This document shows positions 21,090 to 34,300 of a stretch of 64,000 nt of DNA, one piece after another. The notes beneath the pieces are model-generated. The model made no database searches. It saw only the letters and a program-made list of their open reading frames with translations, and was not told where the DNA came from. The DNA comes from Tetragonia tetragonoides. Taxonomy: Eukaryota > Streptophyta > Magnoliopsida > Caryophyllales > Aizoaceae. The first letter of the stretch is position 1. Each line of letters begins with the position of its first letter. A program made the translations under genes and the position numbers. The stretch covers positions 15,644,001-15,708,000 of the forward strand of contig CM076140.1 in the NCBI GenBank assembly GCA_038025085.1, given 5' to 3'.

Positions 21090-22069
21090 CAAGGTGGGGT
21101 GGTGGATGGAAGTTAGCCTGAGAGTCGAGTGGTTGTTGGCGGGTGGTATTCCATCCCAATTCCTCCATTTACTTTGTTGCTCAAAAGCTCCCAGTTTCTA
21201 GGGTTCATCATCATCAATTCCTCATTCTCAATTTACAGAACCCAATCAAGCAATTATGGCCGCCAGACACTCGTTTTCATCCACCAATGATAATGAAATC
21301 ACAAAACTACTCCACAACCTCCGTATCCAACTAGGCTAAAAACAATCCTTCAAAATCTCTGTTTGCCCACTATTCATTCTGAAAATATTGAACTAATAAT
21401 GAATGAAGACTAACCTGCTGCATGCTAAACCAATTTGAGCTGAAAACTATAGACCCAATAAATATTGTATGCTTCAAGATAATTAACGCTAGGCAGATAT
21501 GGCATAATGGGAATTGACATAGAGAAATGAGGGAGAGAGGGATAGGGGTGAAAAACGTGTTAGGGGTATTATGGGAATTTTTTTTTGCGTGATATACCTT
21601 TAGCAATCTCCAAAAAGTATTATTACTTTGTAACTCTTCATATTTCTTTCTTAGATTAATGATCAAAATTCGTAAACTTTGACCTCGAAAAGTCAAATAG
21701 AAAAAAGAATTTGGAATGGTGGGACTCCGTGGGAGTATTAGGGGGGGCGCTTCTAGCAATACTTCCAATATAATTATTGGGCTTTTACAGTTACACCAAG
21801 AACCTAATAAACAGGAAACATATAAAATAGACTCCCACGGCTTCAGAAACTCCTCTCATGGCTACCTCCAAAAGCGAACACTAAATACCTCCAGGCAGGT
21901 TTGTTAGCATGCCGCCCTTCTAACTTTCTGTTTCAGTACGGTTTCTGGAAATTTGTTTCCTGTTATTTTAATTCTTTTTTTTTGCTAGTAATAATTGATA
22001 TAGTCTGTTCTTACTTGCTTTTTAAACGTAGTCTAATTCATTAGGTTAGGGTTTCATCACCATACAAGG
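21090..22069. other. Non-coding spacer before the F-box pseudogene
   Basis: No supported gene. The short frames here have no family features. Confidence 0.5.
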
Positions 22070-23291
22070 ATGAAGGAGCAATAAAGCTTAGGTTTTATTC
22101 CATTGGACATAATTACAAGTATTTTGTCAAGGCTGTCAGTAAAGTGTATACTTCGCTTTAAGTGCGTTTGTAAAGATTGGTACAATCTCATAACTAGCAC
22201 AGATTTTGTCAAACTTCATCTCCAACAACAACAACAACAAGACCCAACCACTCTTCATATCCTCTATGGCCTATTTAATTCTCTTGTTCGTGATGGAACA
22301 ACAAAAGTTACAGCCGTACAAGAGTACATTGAGACTCTTGAGCTCCGTCCGATAGTAGGGCAACCCAATAATCTCAGGCAATCACGTCTTTGAACGCACA
22401 AAATCAAGTTATTTCTATTCTATTGGCTCATGCAATAGCATTGTTTGCCTAACTGATCATAAAGGCAACTTCTCTTCGTTCAACCCTTCCACTCGAACCC
22501 AAATTCATCTCGATCAACTATTTACAGTATGGCCTGAGAAATCTAATCCTAAGACTAGGATACCCCTGTACTATAGATATGGGTTTGGTTATGATGCCGT
22601 AAGTGATGATTACAAGGTTGTTGGAATTGGTCAACCATTCGGATCATGTATTAATGAAATATACGTCTCCACCAATACTATTGTCTACAGTTGGAGAAAC
22701 AAGAGGTGCAATGAGTATCAGGGCCTACTTCATAAGCTACCTGCTGGATATGAATCACATGATGTTACCCTCTCCAACAACGCGTTACATTGGCTAGCAA
22801 GGTGCCAACATGAGCTATACACGATTATTAGCTTTGACCTTTGCACTGAGACGCACACTGATGTAGTCATGCCCTTAAGCTTTCCAGTTGGTTTAGGTTC
22901 TCAATTATCAGTGGGTGATCTTGATGGATCTCTGTTTTTAATGGTAGGCCTCATTCCCACTGATCCTAATGGGGTGGAAAATTGCCATAGAAAGATCGAT
23001 ATGTGGGTGTTGAAAGAATATGGAGTGAAAGAATCATGGTGTAAGTTGCAGAGCGTGATCCTTCCGGTTGGTAGATATATTTTACCAAAGCCCATTAGCT
23101 TTGTAAAAAGTCGAAGTGAAATCTTGTTTCATAAATGGGAGAATATATTGGTGCATGAACAAGGGAAGAGAATGTTTAACGACAAGTACCACAAGTTCTT
23201 CTGCATTAATCTCGCCACTGGAGAAATAAGGGCTTTTCATCGCAGGCTTCATCCGCTGGATTGTTATTTAAGTGTGAAGTCGTATATGTAG
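22070..23291 (+). pseudogene. F-box protein pseudogene (F-box and associated C-terminal domain)
   Basis: The F-box is IPLDIITSILSRLSVKCILR followed by FKCVCKDWYNLITSTDFVKL (22095-22220). It is followed by a Gln run and then an F-box-associated beta-propeller-like region in a shifted frame: GNFSSFNPSTRTQ, YRYGFGYDAVSDDYKVVGIG, NALHWLAR, ISFDLCTETH, VGDLDGSLFLMV and MWVLKEYGVKESWCKL, ending KSYM at 23291. Such proteins recruit targets to SCF ubiquitin ligases through SKP1. Two defects are visible: the only in-frame ATG (22070) meets TAA after four codons (22082-22084), and a frameshift near 22388 separates the two parts. No other start is evident. The length, about 400 codons, is normal for the family. 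A sequencing error could explain one defect but hardly both. Confidence 0.8.
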
Positions 23292-24420
23292 AATCTCTTG
23301 TCACCCTTGATGTTGACATACATCATTTCCATACAGAAAGGCACAAGGTAGTTAATGTACATAGTGCACGTCTTCCAGCACTCAATTATATTCACTTGCT
23401 TTGTTGCGTACACTCGGGGTTTATCCAGTGCACACTCAAAGAGTGGTGGCTGCAAGTTCCTCGTATCATTAATTTTATTCACTAGTATGCATGACTTTAA
23501 TTCTGTCCTAATGGTCCTTCTTTTGCGTTTGTTGTTTTCAACTCCTTTAATTCTATAAAGAAAGGGCTAGAATCAGCAAAGGAAAAGACGTGGAAAACAT
23601 TGCGTGTGTGCTTTGACTCACTCACTGCAGTTCATATGCTTAACTATCCGATTCCCAGAACTAACATATATGCTAACATGATCAGTCAATGTAGGGTGTT
23701 GAGCAACCAGCTCGAGGAAGTCCAAAGAAAGCAACCAAGTAGCTGATTTTTGGCAAAGGAGGCTGCTGCAAACCAAGATCTTTTTGAAGATATCAAACTC
23801 TCCGGAGCCATGAAGACGTATGTATTGCTCTCTAGCTTGTTTTGCTGACGCTAGCAGCATTAGTTGTTCACAGAAACCCCATATTTCTTCTGTAAACTCG
23901 GAAACGCCAATCACAAAAACACACAAACTGTTCTCGTCTTAGTTCTGTCTTTTTGTAGAGGGGGCAGTGGCAGAAGGTTCTCACTAATTAGATCCTATGA
24001 CATTGCATCAAGAAAATGAGAATCGTGTAAACTTGTGCATATATTTCCAATTACAAACATATTTCTTTCTACAGATGATCTGACAATGCATGGCTTTGAT
24101 TAGTTCTATCCCTAGATTCCTTGTTTCTCTTTTCTAGTTTCTTTGTCGATTAGGTTCGATTTTTATACTCTGTTTTTGCTACAAGTATATAAATGACCAC
24201 TCATGCTACAAGTGCTGCAATATTTTTATATTTTACAATTATATTTGCTGTGGAGGTAATGTTAAGAACTGTATCATACTGTCTTGGCCTTGAAGTTGTT
24301 CACTCTATGGCCAAGAAGAAAAGGAGAAGTTGATGATAGAGTTGGTGCAATTTTCCTGCCACTTGGTTGAGGTTTTTTCAATTTCCGGATCCCTTCACTA
24401 CTTCTCAAAGACTTTTGTCT
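23292..24420. other. Non-coding spacer
   Basis: Downstream of the F-box pseudogene. No gene or clear repeat is supported. The first 200 bp may be its 3' flank. Confidence 0.45.
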
Positions 24421-24546
24421 TAAAAGGATGCCTTACAGAAGGGGAACTCATTGAGGTTTGGTCTTTTCGTCGCAAGGAATAGTCCCAGGCTGTGTTTCGC
24501 CATTGTTGATCTTCAAAATAGAGTGACTGTCAAAGGAAAAATCACC
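24421..24546 (+). pseudogene. Third B3 gene fragment
   Basis: Reads CLTEGELIEVWSFRRKE and then a stop, close to LTEGQVIEVWSYRRRD of the B3 gene at 6743. The next bases (GGCTGTGTTTCGCCATTGTT, GATCTTCAAAA.AGAGTG) also match 7440-7475. Only the C-terminal 40 codons of the B3 domain remain, with a stop or frameshift in the middle. The N-terminal part is absent. Confidence 0.8.
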
Positions 24547-24559
24547 TTGAGCCGGCCTT

Positions 24560-25150
24560 ATAAGAGACCCATTGTTGATTTAATGGCTTGAATTATGAAA
24601 CTTTGTCGTTTCTAACATTGAAAAACATCCCCTTAAATATATCTAGTTACCAAACTGTTGACAATGGTAGCCCCATTAAATCTAAAGGAAATTACTTCAA
24701 AATTGACTGCAGCTAACTAGAAATACTAATATGTAAAAACACATTTAAACCCAAAATTATTAACCAAATATCGGAGCACACGCACCATTTTTTAGTTATT
24801 TTGTGAGACAACATAAATTCCAATATCATATAAATATTTAACCAACATTATCTAAAGTTGATGGCTCGAGATTGTCTTGAATCACGATACATTTTTGATA
24901 TTTGCATTCACAAAACTCAAACATGAGATCTTGCTTATAGAATATGACACGAATGAAGAAAGTACAACTAAGGATGTTTTCTTTTACCATAAAACAAGAA
25001 CACTTATACCAAATTACCAATTTTCGTGTCTATTCAACCATTTTTTCAATCTTTTCCACTCTGGTTTTGTTTTTTACAATTTTTTGGTGCAAATGGGAAA
25101 GTAATAATAAGAGGCAATCATTTTATCTAAGATGTTTATTGATACTATTC
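24560..25150 (+). repeat. Duplicated intergenic segment (also at 5930-6350 and 2210-2300)
   Basis: The block TTAATGGCTTGAATTATGAA, TTGACAATGGTAGCC.CAT, AAATTACTTCAAAATTGACTG and TTAACCAAATATCGGA matches 5930-6125 base for base, apart from scattered changes. The end (ACAATTTTTTGGTGCAAATG, 25077-25096) matches 2244 onwards. It links the left B3 cluster to the intact WD40 locus as parts of one duplicated unit. Confidence 0.75.
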
Positions 25151-25341
25151 GAAAATTCACTTTTTTCGGCGGTTTATCAGATATTTTTAAAGTTGGGATA
25201 AGTATCTCAAAATTCTGAATATCCATTTTTCTCGTATCGGATTTTCGGATTCGGATTCTCTTGAACCCCCCCAAATTTACCACCATTTCCCCAGCAATGC
25301 ATTGTGATTCCTGAGACCGTTTGAGTTTCCCGCCTAAACTC

Positions 25342-25367
25342 AGAGGGAGAGAGAGAGAGAGAGAGAG
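25342..25367 (+). promoter_or_regulatory. GA-repeat 5' leader of the WD40 gene
   Basis: About 12 GA units directly before the start codon. Broken copy A has GATCGAGAGAGAGA at the same place. GA/CT repeats are common in plant 5' UTRs and can bind BPC-type GAGA factors. That use here is inference. Confidence 0.4.
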
Positions 25368-28300
25368 ATGTTGGAAGCGAAAGGCTTATGGAAAGCGAAG
25401 GTGCCATCCTCTCTCCTCTCCGACCCTTCTCCAGCTAGTATCCAGCCCACTCGCCTCGCTCTCCATGTAAATTTCTTCTTCTCTCTAAACCCTAATTTGG
25501 CATAATTTTTTTCAAAAAACCCTAGAATTTTCTCGATTGATCAATTCTATGTTTTTCATTTACAGGTTAATAAGTATGAATTTAATGATTCTAGTATTTC
25601 TTCCTTCTCCGCTTACTTCGCCTCCGGTTGCCGCATCTACAAAGTCCAGGTCCTGTTTCTCTCTCTTTCTCAATTTGTGTATTTGTGTGTTTATGGTGTC
25701 GTATTTGTTGCAAATTCCAATCAATATAGTTCAAGTTGTGAATTATGTAAAAATTATTCTCGAATAAAATTGATTTCGAGACACCGGATTGTCAATTATT
25801 GGAATTGGCTTTGGTGTGATAGTGATAGATTTAATCTGCTTTTGGTGTAATAGATTGGAGTTTTCCGGTCAGGTAGCTTATTACTAAAATTAAATTTGCC
25901 AAAAGCAAGTCTCATGATAATAGAACATTAATTGAAAAAAAGCTGATTATGTGAAAGTACATCAATGTTCATAAGTTTGTATTCATTGATGTTACATTTC
26001 CACGGGAGAGTCGTTGCTGAATAGAGGAAAAGATAGTCTTTTGATTCCGGCGCAAGCTGAGGTATGTGATAAATTACCTATTTTGTAACAAATTACAATT
26101 ATTTTAGGTGGACAAATATTTTGGGGCACAAGAATATTACTGATGGCATCCTTGGTTTATTTTGGTTTTTACTTTTTCCTTTGTGAAGGTGATCAAGGCT
26201 TCGGTTATTGAATGTTGTCCTCATCGATCCGAAATTCAAAGTATAGCGCTCAAAGATTCGGGAAGTAAGTGATACATATATAAAATATACGATAGTTCAT
26301 CTTTTTCGTTCACTACATATGTTGCTTCAAAAAAATGGTTCACTATATATGATAAGATCTAGGTAGGATGCATGTTGTTTCAGTCTCCAAAAGATAGTCT
26401 GTTTTGGTAATATTTTAGCTTTGACAGAGAGCATATCTTTGTATTGAAGATTGAAGGGACAGAGAGTAATTTAATATTAGCGACTGTCAATTATTACCAA
26501 GCAGATGCAATTTCAAGAAAATATACGTTCCATGAAAAGCTTTAGGGGAATTAGTGGCCAAGTCAGTTTACAATTTTAAACTCACTGTTGTCTCAAATCT
26601 TCTGCCCACCTATGTTATGTCTTTGTATGCAGATGCATTGCTTTTGTGTTGATCTAAAGTAGCTCTTAGCTAGCTCCAGGGCCCACATTCATGTATGTCA
26701 TGGTATTGAGTTTAGCTCTGCTCTTTTTGAGATATTGTGCTGGACTGGAGACTTTTGCACGATCTTACCCTTCTATGATGAGGAAGTACATTTGAGCAGG
26801 CTGCGCTTCATAGACTGACTGGACAAATGGCTGAATATGTCATTTCTGAAAAAGAAAGGAAGAAATATTTGGGGCCATAGCTAAAACAAGCAAAAAGAAA
26901 CAGAAATACTTGCACCAAGATGTAGGCAACAGCTCTCGTTAAACATAAGTAAATGGTTCATTAAGCTGAAATCAGTTAAATAACACAATAATTATATGGT
27001 GATACAGAAGGAAAAGGGGAATGCTTGAAAAAGAAACTAGACAAGTATGGTTCACATTGGCACTTAAAGTGCTTATAATTGGGTTATTGAAAAAGCAGCT
27101 TAATACTTGTGAAAGAACTGAAAAACTCATCAGAATTCGATTGATCAGGCTTGACAACTAGTGTTCAACTGCCTGTGTCTTTTAAAAACTGCAGTATAAC
27201 AGAGTTGAGCCAGTTTACTTATGTTGATTGCTGAACATTATTCATTTGGAGAGATAGGCCTGACAGCTTAATCACACTTGGAATATGACAATATGGTTTG
27301 AGGGAAATAAACTTATGACAGAAGCTGGAATTGCCAATGTGCTATTGTCTTCTTTCCCTCCACCCAGGTGCAACTTGCAAGTAGTAGTAATGTAGTATGT
27401 GCAACTTGCAAGTAGTAGTAATGTAGTGTCACTAGATATGGCTTTTGATGATACTTGTAACATCTATCTTCAAATATGACCTTAAAACTTCTCTTTATTT
27501 ATTACTTTCTGTGCCTTGAAATGACCTTGTCAGTCTTTACCATTTTGTGGCAGGCACTGGTTCTTTAATTCTTGGAAGTGTTGATTCTTTTGGTCACCTT
27601 ATTGTGGCAGAGCTTGATGCTGATGGGAAAGGTGAACTTGTGTATGTTTTCTTGGACTTGAGACGTTTGGCTAACAATCACATAATTGGTAATACATGTC
27701 TTCGCATGCACTATTTGCTACCATGTCTTGTTCGACCTTTAGGACAATCTAGGATGAGAGAGAGCAAGTAGTTTTTAGTACAAAGAAAACTATAGGAGAG
27801 ATTTGTGTCCATTTCTCATAGTCATTGCTGGTACACTTTCAGCTTTCTATTATAATATTCAGATTAAATGTCTCAGTAAGTTGCCTTTCACAACTTGAGG
27901 AAGTGCAATTTGAAACCACTTCAAAACTTACCATAATTTGATCAAATGTTTGACTACCAGTTGACATGAGTGTTTCCCACCTTTAACAGCTCTTTTGAAA
28001 TATAATTTACTTTTAAGATAGTCGAGTCTTCCATTGATCAATTTTTTCATTTGCTGAAAAACAAGGAGAATGGTGATGATCTGAATGGGAGACTTTGATC
28101 AATTGACAGAGCTCCACCAACACTCCAAGATAAGAGATATTCTTTTGAGTTGAACAACTGGAGTTTGCTTTGCTCAGTCTTGCCTTGATTTTTTGTTACT
28201 GAAGCTTGAAGTTTCTCAAACATTGTTTGAACAGGCTCTTTAATAGGCTATAACCAGAAGCTTAATTCTCATTGATTCTGTTTGTCTTTAGTACTAGAAA

Positions 28301-31300
28301 GACTATTAAGAAGAATTTTAATTAAAATTTTAGGTCTTAGGATCTTCGAAAAATGTATCTTTATGTTCTATCCCCCCCCCCTTGCTGCAAAGAAAAAATA
28401 CCCCTAGATTTGGTATGACATTACTGATTCTACACCTCAAAAGAAACATGCTACAGCCGAGGAGGCGTGGTTGGGTTTTATTACCCGATATTTGTGTGAT
28501 GTGCTACTGGCGAGTGAGAGTTGCCTGCATTTGTTTGTGCAGTGTGATTTTGCCAGGTCGTTGTGGGATAGGCTGTTTCGGGATGAATAATTTGCTTGCC
28601 CCGCTGCAGTTGGTCAGTTTTTACATGTGCGTTTTGTACAAATGGGGTGGCAGAAGGAGAGCAAGTTGTTGTGGCGTTGCTTTTATATGGCTATCTCTTG
28701 GTGTGTTTGGTTGGGAGGAACTCGAGGGTTTTTTCTGGTGCGGGTAAGCCTGCGGACTACGTCTGGGATCATGTGGTTTATTTAGCTTCTCTTTGGGCCA
28801 AGGTGCGGCTGGGGCTTTTAGGGGGGTGTCTCTCACAGATGATCTACGTTTGTGGGGTGACTTATAGTTTGCTTTTGCTTTTTCATTGAGGATTCCCTGT
28901 CCTCTACTTTTGTAATGGTTCTCTTCAGTCTTCAAGAAAACTTCTTATCTAAAAACAAAATAATTTGCCTTGTCACCAATGTTAGAAACGCCTGTCTACC
29001 TATCATACCTCCATTACACAGCATATTAATTGTATTGTATCAGCATATGGTGCAAACTATAAAAACAGGCTACATGCCCAGCAGTGCAATTCTCAACCTG
29101 GCTTTACACTTGCCAAACGGTAAAAGCCTAAAAGGTGTAGTATATACTATGCATTTTAGGAATTCAGTTGACAAAGCAGTCCCTCCCGTCATTGAGGGTT
29201 TGATACCAGCAACACAAACATAAATTGGGCATAGTATTGGCATTTTATAATTAAAAGGTAATTGAATATACGAGTCACAATCATTATGTAATCAGATACC
29301 TTGGCATTTAACAGAGGTCAGAGACCTTCACTTTGTTTATTAATGCTAAGATTTTCTTTGAGATGCTTTTGAACTCTATATGTCACTTCTTGTAAGAATA
29401 TCTAGGTTGTTAATCATCTTCGGGGTTTGTTAAAGTCCCCTGACTTCACACTATTCCTGCTGAAAGCAAAAGACTTGAGCTAAATGCCCAAAGTTGGCAA
29501 TATACCAAACCTCTATGGAGATCTATTTGGCTCATCTTTGAATACTTATGGTGGAAGCTACTTTTGAGTACTTCACTAAATTTTTGAAGATGTACATTTG
29601 ACTTTTTGTGTTCCAATATTTTCTAATGGACTAAAGGTCTTCCAAAGAACATGTCGCACTGAATGTGCAGTCTGGTGGTACTTGGAAAAGAAACAAAATG
29701 GACTTGACTATAGATTTTCCTTTTATTTTATGTAGCCGTTTGCTAGCTTTTAACCCGAGGGGTTAGCTCAGCTGGTATCGAGTCCTCTCTGGCCACTGGA
29801 GGTTTTCCTGGTCGTTAACTTCAGGGCCCATGGGACTAGTCACGCAATGGATACCCATGCTATCTAAAAGAGAAAAAAAAGGTCATTTTGCGAACTTTCA
29901 CTGACTTAGTCATCTGGGTTTGATACTTGCTTTTCACCTTCCCCAATCTAGTTTAATTAGAAGAGTAAAAGACGGGCCATCTTGGCAGTGTCAAAAATTG
30001 TGAAGTGGATTAGTTCTCTGTAATTCATGCTATTGGGGAATGTTGAGCTGGTTTTCACTTGTTTGCAAATTGATCCAAATAACTTACTCGCCTTAACAAA
30101 AGCTAAAGTGGAAGGTATTTTAGATTATTTAAATGTATCATTTAAGCTCTTTTCCAACCTAAATGCATTTGAAAATTTGCTGTTATGTATTAGCAGCTGT
30201 CTAATGCTTATCCTATTATACCTGCTTTTGATTTTTTGACAGATGTTCAAACACTTAAATATGAAGTTTCACCTCAAGATCGTGGGGTCGGAGAAGGAAG
30301 CTGGGGAGGTCTCAGCTTCAGTCCTAGTCAGTGGTCCATGGTATTTTTTCTCGCTTGATTATGCTAGACCCTTCATCCCAACACCAGCCCTCCCCCCTAA
30401 GAACAAAAAAGAAAACATTCCTCCAGTTGGCACTGCATAACAATTACAAGGAAAATGGCGGCATCAGTTTGCCTTTGGCACAAGATGCTGGTATTGGGAT
30501 TTCTTCCCCTTTTATCTTTTTGGACTTTGAGATTACGTGATGATAGTTGGTGGTTTTAGATTAGGAATGATTAGCAATTGATTGATAGATGCTTGACAAA
30601 GACACAAGTCACTCTCAGACTGACACTGTTGGATGTAAGAATTACAACAGTTACACCATTGTAATCCTATCTCTAGCGAGATCAGGGAGGTCTGATGTAC
30701 GCAGCCTTACCCCTGACTACTTGACTAGTGCAACTAACAGAGAGGTTGTTTCAAAAGCTACTGGATGTGCTAACCGGGTGGAGGTGGGGAATTCTGATGA
30801 TAGGCACAGTATGTACACAAAGTATGTAGCCAATGGCACAGGTATATCTCTCATCCTGCACCGATGATAGATAAAAGACCAAAAGCTATTCATTGCCTCA
30901 GCTTTATGAGCTTTATGCTAATTAGTTACAGGAAAAGAAAATGACTGTTAAGGATCGTCACAAATGCAAGATCAACCTGCTACCTGGTTAAAAATATTTC
31001 TAAAATGAATACATGGCTTTCAGATCTGTAGCAAACCAATTTTATTCCATTGATAATGTTCCGTGATTAAGATTGCTTTGCTGGGAATACTAATGATCTT
31101 CGTCAAAGGAAGAGGCGGGGAACGAGTTTGATGCCTGATATTTGTGCTCTCTGTCGAGCTAGTAGCGAAACAGCATTTCATTTGTTCTTTACATGTGATT
31201 ATGCTCGCTGCATTTGGGGGAGGCTGTTTGGCTTTTTGGGCGAGACGTGGGTTTGTCCTTCTAGTGTGGTAGAATTCCTCCAAGTGAGATTCCTGGGATT

Positions 31301-34300
31301 TGGGAGGGGAAAGGAGAGGAGGTTATTGTGGCGTAATTCTGGCTTTGCTATTATTTGGTGCCTTTGGTTAGAGCGGAATGCTCGGGTTTTTAATGGTGTG
31401 ACCTTAGTTGATCTGGTGTGGGATAGGGTTACTTATTTAGCGTCATTATGGGCTAGAGCTGCAGGGGCATTTAGGAGCTATTCTATTACTCAGATCCAGC
31501 GTAACTAGTCTGGACTGATTTGTACCTAGATTCTTCTTGGAGGACTACTTGTCCTCCTTTGCTGTACCTTTGATACTTGATTAATACATACTTTCTCTTT
31601 ATCTAAAAAAAAAAAAAAGATTGCTTTGCTGTCCTCTGTTCCTGCATTAGTTATTGTTGGAGAAAAAGGTTGATAGACCTTTCTTTATTGAAGTTCCAGT
31701 GAAGTTGCCTATATAATTGAGAAGATAAGCGGGACTTCTTATGGTCTGGGAATGGTGGACAGAAAACCAACCATTTGGTCTCTTGTGATAGGGTCTGTTG
31801 GCCTAAGGAGCAGGCGAGTTTTGGGGTAGAAAGGATAGCTATGAAGAACATTTCTCTCGTGGGAAATGGCTGTGGAGGTTCCCTTTTGGACGTTGGAGGG
31901 TAATTCTTTGTGGCACAGAATCATTAGAAGCAAATACGGGATGCACCAAAATGAGTGGGATGTTCCAAGAGTTCAGGCTGCTAACTACGCTTGCCCTTGG
32001 AATTTATCTCCCAGGTCTCTTTTTTCCCAGTGTTACTTTTTAGTTGGGAAATGGGTTCAGGGTAAGGTTTGGTATGGGGAGCAGGCGGTTGTGAGAGGTT
32101 TCCGCGTCTCTGTCACTTGTCACCTAGGCATGAAGGTTTGGAGGTGGAGTTCTATAGTAGTGCGGATGATTCTTGGGACCTTAAGCTTCGCAGTCCTTTG
32201 CGAGACAGAGAACTGGAGGAACTTACTGCACTGCTTGGGTTGCTGGATGTTGTTCAAGTAATTGTTGATGCAAGTGATACGACGGGGGTGTTTTCTTCGA
32301 AATCATTTCTAGCATCCCTGACTTTGTTTTCACTGCGTGCCCCTTTTCTTATTGTTACCTTCTTTGGAAGGCAAAGAGTTTCTTTGAAGGTCAGAGTGTT
32401 TGTTTGGACGCTGGTGCTAGGAAGGATCAAAACAAATGATGTACTCCAGAAGAAAAACCCGGAATGGCTATTTCACCTGACATATGTGTGCTCTGTTGGG
32501 CCAATAGTGAGTCATATTCACGTGTTCTCCTTCATTGTCATATGGCGCTTTTTATGGTGTAAGATGTTTGGTGTGTCGGATTTACTGTGGTTGTGCACAG
32601 CCACTGTGCTGGAGATGTTGCAGGTCCATTTTCGGGAATTTGGAAGGGATAACTGATAAGGAGATGAAGTTATCGTGGCATAATGCTTTCTGGTTGGAGA
32701 GGAATGCAAGAATTTTTTCTAGGGGTACCATGTCGTCTGAGTTATCAACGCATAGGTGACTTATTTGGCCTCTCTGTGGGCTATGGCTAAGGCAGGAGCC
32801 AGAGAGTTTTTTAGGAGTTACACGATTACTGATGTCCAAAGAAACTGGGCTAACTTGTGTTTGTAATTTCTTGTGGAGGACAGCTTGTCCTCTGTTGCTG
32901 TTTTAGCAATTCATTAATACCGTTTTTTATTATCTAACAAAAAAAAAAGTATGTCATAAGTTAAGCCTTTACCCTCTTTGTGCAGTTAAGATGGCTTTAA
33001 TATGTTTAGAAAACAATTAGATATGAGGAAATATTTTTTTTGCAGAAACCTCTTGAAGAGGAAGGGATGAACCAAGGGACTTGCAGCATGATAAAACTTC
33101 CACTATGTATGTAGTAGGCTTAATATCATGTGTACCTAGGTAAAGCCAGAAGTTATCCTCAACTCAACACCTTTTGTCCTAGAGCCAAAGTGGTGCTTGT
33201 TCTAGAACCAAAACTCTCTGTTTGAAAACCGGAACATGCACAAGCTTGAGAGATTGGGAAATTATTAAGCTACACTTTTTGGTGGCTCAACCACAATTTG
33301 CTTGGATATATGGATCATCTCTTTCGAATGACTTGGGTTTAAGTTCATGGATGACTCATAAGGAATACATAGCATAGAGTTGTTTAATGCTCCATTGCTG
33401 ATTAGTTTGTGTCAGTGTAGCAAACTTTCCACGAGACAGTAAATCAATTTAGAACTTTCCCGGACTCCCATACCCATTTAATCAGTATGATAATTTTCGT
33501 TTTGTTTTTTTTTTTGTTTTCTTGTATTTGGTGATGAGGAAGTTGAATAGGGATCCTTAAATTGAGGGACCAAACAGACTCTACGTTTGAGGGCTATGGT
33601 TTGGGTTGATATCCTATAGAATTTTAGTTGCCAATGTGGCATTATCCAAAAGAGTAAAATGGAACTAAGCCTTTGTGTTCTTAACGCTAGGCTATTCATA
33701 ATTTTTCTTCAGTTTCTCTCCATGTAGACTTGGATCTGCTAAGGTCAGAAGTTTTAGGAGAATTACCCTGGTAAAAACAGACAATATTTTTGGTGCATTT
33801 TGTGGCTTTTCCACCTTTCCATCAACTGCAACACATCAGTTATGGACTAGACACTTTGGAATAACAACCGCTCAATGTGAATATCTCGAGTGGGAGAACT
33901 AGGTAAGATGTATACAACCTTAACCTTGACATCCATGAAGCTATTGATAAAAGACACTCAAGAGAAACTGGTGACACACTAGTATTAGGAAGAACTGGTG
34001 CTGCATTCGTTGAAACTTTATATATAAGGGAAGTCTGGTGATGCCAACATCTCTTGTCTGGAGTTCTGAATTTATCCAGGAACTGTTTTGCTTCTAGCAA
34101 TGAAATTATGTAGGTCCACAGTAGCTGGACGATAAGAGTGCGTTTCTTTTTTGCATATTGGGTACTATGTAATTTTCTCATACAAGGCTCATTGAGTTGT
34201 TGCTTTCCTTCATTATTGTGAGCATGCTTTTGAGTTTAATGTGTCTTGTTTTAGGTAGCTGTGGCACGCAGTTTCTCCAAATGCATTGATATTTATGACC

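Noticed and set aside
24838..25286. Small frames upstream of the WD40 gene
   Set aside because: The sequence is duplicated intergenic DNA shared with 5930-6350, and the frames are not kept between copies.
29759..29830. A functional tRNA gene
   Set aside because: The A-box-like head is present, but no acceptor stem pairing, anticodon arm or proper T arm can be drawn. A SINE-like relic fits better.
33885..33935. Another SINE
   Set aside because: Only about 40 bp resemble plant SINE motifs (GGTAAGATGTATACAACCTT). No ends or tail, so not listed as a feature.
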